Source: Synergistaceae bacterium (GTDB taxonomy: Bacteria > Synergistota > Synergistia > Synergistales > Aminobacteriaceae). Taken from it: a stretch of DNA of 5,308 bases. How positions within the stretch are numbered: the first letter of the stretch is position 1; every line of letters begins with the position of its first letter. Below the pieces are notes generated by a model. The model did not search any database. It had not been told where the DNA came from and saw nothing but the letters and a program-made list of their open reading frames with translations. The translations under genes and the position numbers were made by a program. This document shows, piece by piece, positions 1 through 4,417 of this stretch. Location: NCBI GenBank assembly GCA_017448375.1, contig JAFSLR010000329.1, forward strand, positions 1 to 5,308, written 5' to 3'.

Positions 1-60
1 ATTTCCGTTGAGCGTGAGATTATCGAGCTTTGCCCCGTCTGAAAGTATTACTGTGTACAT
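1..60 (-). CDS. Start of a small phage structural-region protein, cut by the left window edge
   Basis: Only the first 20 codons are in the window; the protein begins MYTVILSDGAKLDNLTLNGN and stays open to the edge. The start is well supported: an AAGGAG ribosome site (74-69) lies 8 bases before this ATG. Two other ATGs at 68-66 and 65-63 share one frame that stops after a few codons, so they are not used. The ribosome site overlaps the stop codon of the upstream lectin-like gene, which suggests coupled translation in the same operon. The 'MYTV.L.DG..L.NL.LNGN' opening resembles, from memory, short proteins of unknown function found next to tail-fibre genes in Firmicutes phages. I cannot assign a function from 20 residues. 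Confidence 0.75.
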   Translation of the reverse strand, partial: MYTVILSDGAKLDNLTLNGN

Positions 61-68
61 GTCATCAT

Positions 69-74
69 CTCCTT
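69..74 (-). promoter_or_regulatory. Ribosome binding site AAGGAG deciding the start of the left-edge gene
   Basis: AAGGAG on the minus strand overlaps the TAA stop of the lectin-like gene (75-73) and sits 8 bases ahead of the ATG at 60-58. It selects this ATG over the two out-of-frame ATGs at 68-66 and 65-63. Confidence 0.8.
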
Positions 75-909
75 AATTGAGCAGGAAGAACGGATTGCAC
101 ACACCGTATGTAGTGGTATTTGCGATAAGATTTGTGCTCCCGCCGTTAAACTTCATGCAGGCATAATTCGTACTGCTAATTGCGTCCCTCAGCCATGAGT
201 GCATACCGCCGATACACAGTAATTCATAATTGAAAGCAAACAGCGGCAACTGAGATATTCCAGAAAACGAGTTTGCCTTATTCTGAATCCTACGGCCAAA
301 CACCATTTCTTCTGAAAGTAAATCGGCTTCTCTGTTTTCATACCAGCTATAACCGCTCTCTACACCGTCTGTAACAGAATTGCATAACCAGTCCCCGTAC
401 TTCATGATATGCTCTTCACCGAAAATAGCCTTAAACAAGGCCACGTATTTCAGCAAAGTATTTGTTGCCATTTCAGAATTTGCATAGCCGCCTTCTGTTG
501 AAGGGGTATCATTCATGCGTTCCTGACGGTGTGCATACATACATACAATAACATGATTCCCTATTACCGGGGTAATGTTATCTTTCTTTATCATCTTGAG
601 ACAGTTGCATCCCGCCACGTAGTAGGTAGTTGCGCCAGTATTTGCGGGATATTCATGTTCAACACCATCTTTATCCGTCCACGTGAAAGCGGGATTTTGT
701 GCTTGCCAGTAGTCGCCGGGGTAAAGGTCTGTGAACGTTCCCGCTCTAATAGCGGCTGACTGTGCTGCTGTAATTGTAGTTCCGAGATTCTTGCCTCTGT
801 AAATCGAGTTATGAGCGGCTGCATTATTGGTATTGACAATACTGTTAAATTTGTTGCCTAGTGTTTTAATGTCTTTGAGCCTTACAATGTGAGTTGCATC
901 GTAACTCAT
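73..909 (-). CDS. C-type-lectin-fold receptor-binding / DGR variable-protein-like phage protein
   Basis: A 278-residue protein, probably a phage adhesin displayed on the virion. Residues 1-20 (MSYDATHIVRLKDIKTLG...) match the heads of the two fibre genes upstream, so this is likely an anchoring module. From about residue 36 it follows a pattern I recognise from Firmicutes phage C-type-lectin-fold proteins: IYRGKNLGTTITAAQ (36-50), DLYPGDYW (61-68), MNDTPSTEGGYANSEM (132-147), WLCNSVTDG (174-182), SGYSWYENREADLLSEEMVFG (185-205, split here as SGYSWYE and NREADLLSEEMVFG), QLPLFAF (220-226), and a closing WLRDAISSTNYA...GV.NPFFLL (239-277). That ending is the usual site of the variable repeat in diversity-generating retroelement targets. 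The usual 'GVRP' reads GVCNP here. Seven cysteines are present (101, 103, 123, 176, 232, 251, 271). The start is set by AGGTG (921-917) 7 bases ahead. Fold assignment is from motif memory, not a search; retroelement diversification is unproven. Confidence 0.88.
   Translation of the reverse strand: MSYDATHIVRLKDIKTLGNKFNSIVNTNNAAAHNSIYRGKNLGTTITAAQSAAIRAGTFTDLYPGDYWQAQNPAFTWTDKDGVEHEYPANTGATTYYVAGCNCLKMIKKDNITPVIGNHVIVCMYAHRQERMNDTPSTEGGYANSEMATNTLLKYVALFKAIFGEEHIMKYGDWLCNSVTDGVESGYSWYENREADLLSEEMVFGRRIQNKANSFSGISQLPLFAFNYELLCIGGMHSWLRDAISSTNYACMKFNGGSTNLIANTTTYGVCNPFFLLN
76..210 (-). other. Candidate variable region (VR-like) at the lectin-fold C-terminus
   Basis: This segment encodes residues 234-278 of the lectin-like protein, from GGMHSWLRD to the terminal NPFFLLN. 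In known diversity-generating retroelement targets the variable repeat occupies this place, and adenines in a template AAY codon are randomised, leaving codons that end in C or T. Of the 30 codons for residues 244-273, 21 end in C or T, and Asn, Ser, Thr and Tyr dominate. This is compatible with that mechanism but not diagnostic. I see no template copy of the segment elsewhere in the window. Confidence 0.35.
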
Positions 910-916
910 GCTATTT

Positions 917-921
917 CACCT
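917..921 (-). promoter_or_regulatory. Ribosome binding site AGGTG of the lectin-like gene
   Basis: AGGTG lies 7 bases before the ATG at 909-907 and directly follows an A-rich tract. It is a shorter match to the anti-Shine-Dalgarno sequence than the AGGAGG sites of the upstream genes, so this gene may be initiated less efficiently. Confidence 0.65.
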
Positions 922-943
922 GTTTTTTTTGTTTTCAAAATGA

Positions 944-973
944 GACAGACACCGCATTTCTGCAATGTCTGCC
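944..973 (-). promoter_or_regulatory. 13-bp RNA stem-loop with GAAA tetraloop between fibre gene and lectin gene
   Basis: Read on the minus strand, GGCAGACATTGCA pairs with TGCGGTGTCTGTC around a GAAA loop. The stem has ten Watson-Crick pairs and three G-U wobbles with no bulge. On the plus-strand transcript the three wobbles would be C-A mismatches, so the fold favours the minus-strand RNA, which is the coding direction. Only a weak U stretch follows (TCATTTTG), so it is not a classical strong intrinsic terminator. A partial terminator, an mRNA-end stabiliser or a processing site that sets the level of the downstream lectin gene are the plausible roles. Confidence 0.6.
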
Positions 974-998
974 ACGTAATGATTTTCTGAATAATAGA

Positions 999-2000
999 TT
1001 AACTGCCGAAAATTTCGGTGATAACTTCAGCGATTTCTGCGTCAGTAGCGAGATTGCTTGTAGAGAGGAGCGCGGATTTGAGTATTCCGCCGTCCGCGAG
1101 ACCTCCCCCGGAGACAAAAACCGCTATACGGTTTGCAGTTGCAGATGTAACCTTGTCGATTTTCCCCGTAACAGTGGTCTTTGAAATTCCGCTGTCAGCA
1201 ATGCCGCCGCCTGAAGCGAACGCCGCAAGATTATTCGCCGTAGCTGTAGTAACCTTGTCGACCTTTGTATCGAGAGTTGTCGCGTACCCTGTAACAGTTG
1301 ACTTTGCAATCCCGCTGTCGGCCAAATCTCCCGCGCTGGTCAGCATTGCAAGGTTATTTGCCGTTGCATTGGAGACCTTCGCGGCTTTTGTGCCGATTGT
1401 CGTTGCGTAGCCTGTAACGGTGGACGCGGCAATCCCTGAGTTTGTCAGGTTTCCGTTAGCGTCAAGCCCGGCAAGGTTGCCGTTTGTGGAGCTTGCTACC
1501 TTGTCGGCTTTCCCTGATGTATTCACGTGAAGGCCGTCGCTCTGAACTGTGATTGCGTTGTTTGCAACCGCTGAGATTTTGACGGTGATTGTGCGCCCTG
1601 AGATTGTGAGTATTTTTGCGCTGTTCCCTGTCGCTACAGTGTAGGTATCAACAAGCGTAGCCATATTCATGAAGGAATACGTTACACTGCCGTCCGAACC
1701 TTTTATCGCAAGCACTAAAACGGGCTTTCCGTCCAAATTCGGATTAGTCGCACCTGGATATGTTGAGCTTGAGAACGCGAAACTCCCCACGAATGTTGTC
1801 TTTGTCTGGTCGAGAAAAAACTCTGTCGGGAAGTCCACCGTGAAATCGGCTGTCCCTGAACCGTCAGCTGTTTTGAAAAATGATATTGTATTGCCCGATA
1901 CGGAGACAAATTTAATCGTTGTGTCGAGCTGAGTTTTTATAGCACTCGCAACGCTTTTCACCTGTCCGAGCTGGGCAACGTGTGTAGCGTCATAACTCAT
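999..2000 (-). CDS. Phage fibre/appendage protein with four tandem repeats
   Basis: A 333-residue protein, probably a virion-surface or tail-appendage fibre. Residues 1-28 (MSYDATHVAQLGQVK...) are the head module shared with the genes on both sides. Residues 62-190 closely follow the 200-residue upstream neighbour, sharing blocks such as TYPGATNP, GKPVLVLA, KISAVANNAITVQ, DGLHVN and LDANGNL. Residues 164-315 are four tandem repeats starting K-[AIV]-[DA]-K-V and containing [LI][AT][DN][SG]GI, low in charge and rich in Ala, Gly, Thr and Ser, as expected for an elongated beta-rich shaft. The C-terminal tail, ATDAEIAEVITEIFGS (318-333), is shared with two upstream proteins. The ATG overlaps the upstream stop by one base (TAATG, 2002-1998), with GAGG (2014-2011) inside the upstream gene, so translation is probably coupled. 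The product name is inferred from architecture; no enzyme motif is visible. Confidence 0.85.
   Translation of the reverse strand: MSYDATHVAQLGQVKSVASAIKTQLDTTIKFVSVSGNTISFFKTADGSGTADFTVDFPTEFFLDQTKTTFVGSFAFSSSTYPGATNPNLDGKPVLVLAIKGSDGSVTYSFMNMATLVDTYTVATGNSAKILTISGRTITVKISAVANNAITVQSDGLHVNTSGKADKVASSTNGNLAGLDANGNLTNSGIAASTVTGYATTIGTKAAKVSNATANNLAMLTSAGDLADSGIAKSTVTGYATTLDTKVDKVTTATANNLAAFASGGGIADSGISKTTVTGKIDKVTSATANRIAVFVSGGGLADGGILKSALLSTSNLATDAEIAEVITEIFGS
1002..1049 (-). other. Shared C-terminal tail motif, 333-residue protein
   Basis: Encodes ATDAEIAEVITEIFGS (residues 318-333), following the last tandem repeat. It aligns with the tails of the 200- and 104-residue proteins. Confidence 0.7.
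1056..1511 (-). repeat. Four tandem protein-coding repeats (41, 41, 34 and 36 residues)
   Basis: The units encode residues 164-204, 205-245, 246-279 and 280-315 of the 333-residue protein, at about 1511-1389, 1388-1266, 1265-1164 and 1163-1056. Each opens with KxxKV, then [TS]xNNL or a variant, then a short loop and [LI][AT][DN][SG]GI; units 1 and 2 end in STVTGYATT, and unit 3 ends in TTVTG. Units 3 and 4 lack the 7-residue YATT-containing end, so the array steps down in length. The upstream 200-residue paralogue has only one unit-like segment. Confidence 0.8.
1431..1817 (-). repeat. Duplicated core, copy 2 (pairs with 2081-2494)
   Basis: This codes for residues 62-190 of the 333-residue protein and corresponds to residues 37-174 of the 200-residue protein. 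The longest run of identical bases I found is 20, at 1546-1565 and 2196-2215 (plus strand), 650 bases apart. Elsewhere the copies are diverged at third positions, so this is an old duplication within a protein family, not a recent direct repeat. Confidence 0.75.
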
Positions 2001-2602
2001 TATGCGAACACCTCGTTAATCATCTCGGCAAACTCCGTGTCAAGTGCTACATTGGCAACCTGAAGAATATTGTCCTTTGCGATCCCGCTGTCTATGAGAT
2101 TTCCATTTGCGTCAAGTGCTGAGACGTTGTTTGCAGTAGCCCCTGAAACTTTATCGGCCTTTGCGCTGATGTTCACATGGAGGCCGTCATTCTGTACTGT
2201 GATTGCGTTGTTTGCGACTGCTGAAATCTTGATTTCAATCTCGCGTCCTGCAATCGTGAGTATCTTTGTGCTGTCTCCAGCTTTGACCGTGTAATCATCG
2301 ACAAGCGCGGCCATGTCCAAGAAGGAATATGAGATAGTCTGTTTGCTTGCATCGGAAGGCGTTGTATTGTCCACACCTTTGACCGCAAGGACTAAGACGG
2401 GTTTTCCTTCGAGGCTTGGATTAGTTGCGCCGGGGTATGTCTCTGTGCTGAATGAGAAACTCGGCACGAATTTTGTTCCGAGCTGGTCAAGAAACATTTC
2501 TCCGGGGAGAGCTGCTATTGCGTCTCCGATTGCTGTTTTTGCCGCCTGTGCTAATGTCTTCAGCTGTCCTACTGTTGCTAGTTTATTCACATCATATGCC
2601 AT
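2000..2602 (-). CDS. Phage fibre/appendage protein, short paralogue of the repeat-bearing fibre
   Basis: A 200-residue acidic protein. Residues 1-25 (MAYDVNKLATVGQLKTLAQA...) form the shared head, probably a helix. Residues 37-174 match residues 62-190 of the next gene down, with an extra polar loop around residues 77-90 (GVDNTTPSDASKQ). It has a single KADKV...LDANGNLIDSGIAKD unit (148-177) where its neighbour has four. The tail, ALDTEFAEMINEVFA (186-200), is the shared C-terminal motif. CAGGAGG (2617-2611) stands 8 bases before the ATG, giving a confident start. The stop overlaps the next start (TAATG). It and the next gene look like an ancient tandem duplication: protein blocks are alike but synonymous codons differ. 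A virion appendage role is inferred from context and architecture; I know no characterised homologue. Confidence 0.85.
   Translation of the reverse strand: MAYDVNKLATVGQLKTLAQAAKTAIGDAIAALPGEMFLDQLGTKFVPSFSFSTETYPGATNPSLEGKPVLVLAVKGVDNTTPSDASKQTISYSFLDMAALVDDYTVKAGDSTKILTIAGREIEIKISAVANNAITVQNDGLHVNISAKADKVSGATANNVSALDANGNLIDSGIAKDNILQVANVALDTEFAEMINEVFA
2003..2047 (-). other. Shared C-terminal tail motif, 200-residue protein
   Basis: Encodes ALDTEFAEMINEVFA (residues 186-200). It aligns without gaps to the tails of the neighbouring 333- and 104-residue proteins: D-x-E-[FI]-A-E-[MV]-I-x-E-[VI]-F. It is predicted to be a short amphipathic helix. Confidence 0.7.
2081..2494 (-). repeat. Duplicated core, copy 1 (pairs with 1431-1817)
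   Basis: This codes for residues 37-174 of the 200-residue protein. It carries a longer polar loop than the other copy between GKPVLVLA and SYSF. It shares the 20-base identical run noted for the partner copy, at 2196-2215. Confidence 0.75.
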
Positions 2603-2668
2603 ATTATTGGCCTCCTGTATTATTTTTGTATTTATGTTTCACCGTGCGTGTACTAACGGATTAACACA

Positions 2669-2983
2669 CTAACCAAATATTTCACTAAGCATGTCGTTAA
2701 AATCTTCCTGCGTAGTGATTTCGTCTTTAAGTTCATCAGGTATCTCGCTCAATGTTTCCCCGTCAGAGCCATCTCCGTTGAACACATCATCAATAAGAGC
2801 GTCCATATCCTCATCACCTGCAATATAAGCTCCCTTGTATTTCATTTTCCCCGTCCCCACGAGAGCTTCTGAAATGGTTTGCAGTTCTTCATTGATGTTA
2901 GCGACCTGTTCGTGTAAATAAGCAATATCCTTTTTGGAAGCCCCGCCCCCGCCTGCATAGATAGGATTAATGATAAGCGGCAT
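2669..2983 (-). CDS. Small acidic coiled-coil protein with two copies of the shared tail motif
   Basis: A 104-residue protein I do not recognise by family. It opens MPLIINPIYAGGGGASK, a hydrophobic stretch followed by a glycine hinge. Residues 17-42 (KKDIAYLHEQVANINEELQ...) have heptad-like spacing of Ile, Leu and Val and should form a coiled coil, perhaps a trimerisation or connector helix. The second half is strongly acidic and holds GDEDMDALIDDVFNG (56-70) and a similar tail TTQEDFNDMLSEIFG (90-104), the same motif that ends the two fibre proteins downstream. The ribosome site is excellent: AGGAGGTGA with AGGAGG at 2996-2991, 7 bases before the ATG. It lies 13 bases after the large upstream gene. 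A structural adaptor between that gene's product and the fibres is a guess from context. Confidence 0.82.
   Translation of the reverse strand: MPLIINPIYAGGGGASKKDIAYLHEQVANINEELQTISEALVGTGKMKYKGAYIAGDEDMDALIDDVFNGDGSDGETLSEIPDELKDEITTQEDFNDMLSEIFG
2672..2716 (-). other. Shared C-terminal tail motif, 104-residue protein
   Basis: Encodes TTQEDFNDMLSEIFG (residues 90-104). The same protein has a second, internal version, GDEDMDALIDDVFNG, at 2774-2818. Confidence 0.7.
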
Positions 2984-2990
2984 TTTCTCA

Positions 2991-2996
2991 CCTCCT
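2991..2996 (-). promoter_or_regulatory. Strong ribosome binding site AGGAGG for the 104-residue protein
   Basis: AGGAGG abuts the TAA stop (2999-2997) of the 468-residue gene and continues as AGGAGGTGA, a full anti-Shine-Dalgarno match, 7 bases before the ATG at 2983-2981. It implies high expression of the small protein. Confidence 0.8.
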
Positions 2997-4403
2997 TTAA
3001 GTTTTTACGAACTGCGTACCATCAAAGACATACAACGAATTATCAGCTTTATTGAAGAAAGGAACGCCCGCAGGAATAGTAACAGACATGAACGGCATAC
3101 TGCCCCACCCCCTAAACGAATAAATTTTGTGGTTATCAAGAGAAGCGTAAAATTCATTATTCTCTATTTGTGTTCCACCTCTCCATTCCAAATTACTGTC
3201 CGCAGTATAAAGATACCCGCTGTAATTGTCGTCCTCTGGCTCATACCAAATACATTTATCGCCTGCGGCAGACGGAGTAACCTGACTCGGTCTCGTAACG
3301 ACATGAAGAATGTCGCAGACAGGCGGGATAGTAGGTTCAGAAATCCGAACGAATGATTTATTGTTTCCGTTGGCCGAGAAAGTATAAGTACAGCCGTCAG
3401 CCTTGTTGTAAATAGTATCGCCGTCATACAGTTCATGAATAACTCTAATAAAAGCCTCAGAGCCGCCTTCAGGAATATAGCTGTAAATACAAGCGTCATC
3501 AGTAAGTTCACTGCTTATATTAGCGAAAGAAGTAGCATTATTAAGACTGAAGTTAGCATAATAACGACTGTCTACATATTCGTAATATCCTTTCCATTCG
3601 ACATAAGAGGAATAACTTTCAGGTTTAAGAATAAGCATACCGCCGTCAGGAATATTACTCGGCCAATTAGACCCGATGTAATCGATGAACATATCGACAG
3701 TATAATGATGATTACCGCCTGTCCTTATGAACTTGTGATTTTGAGCGTCGAATACGTACAGTGAATTATCAGCCTTATTGAGAAAAGCATCACCGTCATT
3801 AAGATTAACCGAATATGTTATGCCGTCTTCATTGACTGTGTAAATTTTGCCATCGTAAAAAGCGGCAAGGACTTTAGTACTGGTTACCTCGTCTATCCAA
3901 GAATTTGTAAGCAACAGGCCGGAAGAAAAGAAATTAACGACAAGAAATGTAGGAAGTGAGTAATTATTGTCATTAACGTCTAAATACTGTCTTCCGCGCA
4001 TAGCTTTAAGATTTGCAGGTAAAGAAGAATTTTCGTCAGAGGCATCGAAAACGCCCCAGATAATATCATCAACGATAGCGATAGAAGCCCCCGCGCTAGA
4101 ATCCTCAGAAGAGTCTTGCGACAAAGCCTCTACATCAGACTGCAAAGAAGCGATTTGAGTTTTTATTGACGGAATATCAGAGCAATCATCTTTAACGCCG
4201 TCAATTTGAGTAGCCAATGCCGCGAGCCTAGTGGAAATACGTTCAATATCTTCCTGCCCCGCATTAGAAAACAGGTTATCGCCCTGAACAGTGAAAATAT
4301 TTGTATCCTCGTCAAGATAAGCAAAGAACGCTTGCCCGTCATGAATGGACGGAGCGAAAAGTTCAAGAATTTTATCAATGAAACGCGTAATATCGACTTT
4401 CAC
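2997..4403 (-). CDS. Phage tail-fibre/baseplate-like protein with N-terminal coiled coil and repeated beta units
   Basis: A 468-residue acidic protein, likely an elongated virion component. Residues 1-30 form a short helical lead-in, residues about 49-97 are a probable coiled coil (EDIERISTRLAALATQI... and IKTQIASLQSDVEAL), and 98-106 is a Ser/Asp-rich linker. The rest is beta-rich, aromatic and Asn-rich, like phage host-contact regions. A unit containing NKADNSLYVFD occurs at 209-219 and 451-461, each followed by KFIRT or QFVKT, with a weaker copy NKADGCTYTFS at 333-343. No peptidase, lyase or sialidase active site is evident. The start codon is GTG, chosen because AAGGAGG (4417-4411) lies 7 bases ahead; the site overlaps the upstream stop. 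It sits between a lectin-like gene and the small coiled-coil gene. Fibre versus baseplate role is unresolved. Confidence 0.82.
   Translation of the reverse strand: MKVDITRFIDKILELFAPSIHDGQAFFAYLDEDTNIFTVQGDNLFSNAGQEDIERISTRLAALATQIDGVKDDCSDIPSIKTQIASLQSDVEALSQDSSEDSSAGASIAIVDDIIWGVFDASDENSSLPANLKAMRGRQYLDVNDNNYSLPTFLVVNFFSSGLLLTNSWIDEVTSTKVLAAFYDGKIYTVNEDGITYSVNLNDGDAFLNKADNSLYVFDAQNHKFIRTGGNHHYTVDMFIDYIGSNWPSNIPDGGMLILKPESYSSYVEWKGYYEYVDSRYYANFSLNNATSFANISSELTDDACIYSYIPEGGSEAFIRVIHELYDGDTIYNKADGCTYTFSANGNNKSFVRISEPTIPPVCDILHVVTRPSQVTPSAAGDKCIWYEPEDDNYSGYLYTADSNLEWRGGTQIENNEFYASLDNHKIYSFRGWGSMPFMSVTIPAGVPFFNKADNSLYVFDGTQFVKT
3000..3152 (-). repeat. NKADNSLYVFD beta unit, C-terminal copy
   Basis: Encodes residues 418-468: FYASLDNHKIYSF..., then IPAGVPFFNKADNSLYVFD, then the QFVKT end. 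It matches the copy at 3717-3860 in order and spacing. It resembles short beta-hairpin units ('...Y.NKA...LY.fdG..fv') seen, as far as I recall, in phage and surface fibre proteins. Confidence 0.65.
3342..3446 (-). repeat. Weaker central copy of the NKAD beta unit
   Basis: Encodes residues 320-354, with LYDGDTIYNKADGCTYTFS followed by KSFVRI. It keeps the NKAD core, the aromatic pattern and the closing F-[IV]-[RK], but is diverged from the other two copies. Confidence 0.5.
3717..3860 (-). repeat. NKADNSLYVFD beta unit, first copy
   Basis: Encodes residues 182-229: FYDGKIYTVNEDG..., LNDGDAFLNKADNSLYVFD, then HKFIRT. The 11-residue core is identical to the C-terminal copy, while the DNA differs at several silent positions. 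Confidence 0.65.
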
Positions 4404-4410
4404 AAACTCA

Positions 4411-4417
4411 CCTCCTT
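4411..4417 (-). promoter_or_regulatory. Ribosome binding site AAGGAGG deciding a GTG start
   Basis: AAGGAGG is followed by TGAGTTT and then GTG at 4403-4401, a spacing of 7 bases. It overlaps the upstream TAA stop (4418-4416). The strong site supports the GTG as the true start of the 468-residue protein. Confidence 0.8.

Larger units (their letters stand above)
910..998. other. 89-base intergenic gap before the lectin-like gene
   Basis: This is the longest noncoding gap in the window; the other gaps are 12-66 bases and one gene pair overlaps. On the minus strand it contains, in order, an AT-rich stretch, the 30-base hairpin (973-944), an A-rich tract with eight consecutive A (930-923), and the AGGTG ribosome site (921-917). 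I see no convincing -35/-10 promoter pair. Confidence 0.7.

Noticed and set aside
76..210. Template repeat for the lectin C-terminus within the window
   Set aside because: I looked for an adenine-rich near-copy on both strands and saw none. The C-terminus of the 4416-5308 gene is similar only in general fold motifs, not in DNA sequence.
923..930. Phase-variable homopolymer (eight A on the coding strand)
   Set aside because: It is noncoding and short, and a length change would only shift the A-rich stretch beside the ribosome site. There is no evidence of variation in one sequence.
921..973. Terminator on the plus strand formed by the T tract and the hairpin
   Set aside because: On the plus strand the T tract precedes the stem, which is the wrong order. 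The stem also carries three mismatches in that RNA and there is no plus-strand gene to terminate.
1018..1410. A 130-codon open frame on the plus strand
   Set aside because: It lies opposite the tandem repeats of the 333-residue gene. Its repeated sequence is a by-product of those repeats, it has no credible ribosome site, and all credible genes here read on the minus strand.
1056..1511. CRISPR-like or intergenic repeat array
   Set aside because: The periodicity is in the coding frame, unit lengths are multiples of three, and the copies are diverged at silent positions. These are protein repeats.
2648..2667. Possible hairpin in the gap before the 200-residue gene (GTGT/ACAC and TAA/TTA around TCCG)
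   Set aside because: It has only seven pairs with a two-base bulge, is AT-rich and has no U run; this is easily expected by chance.
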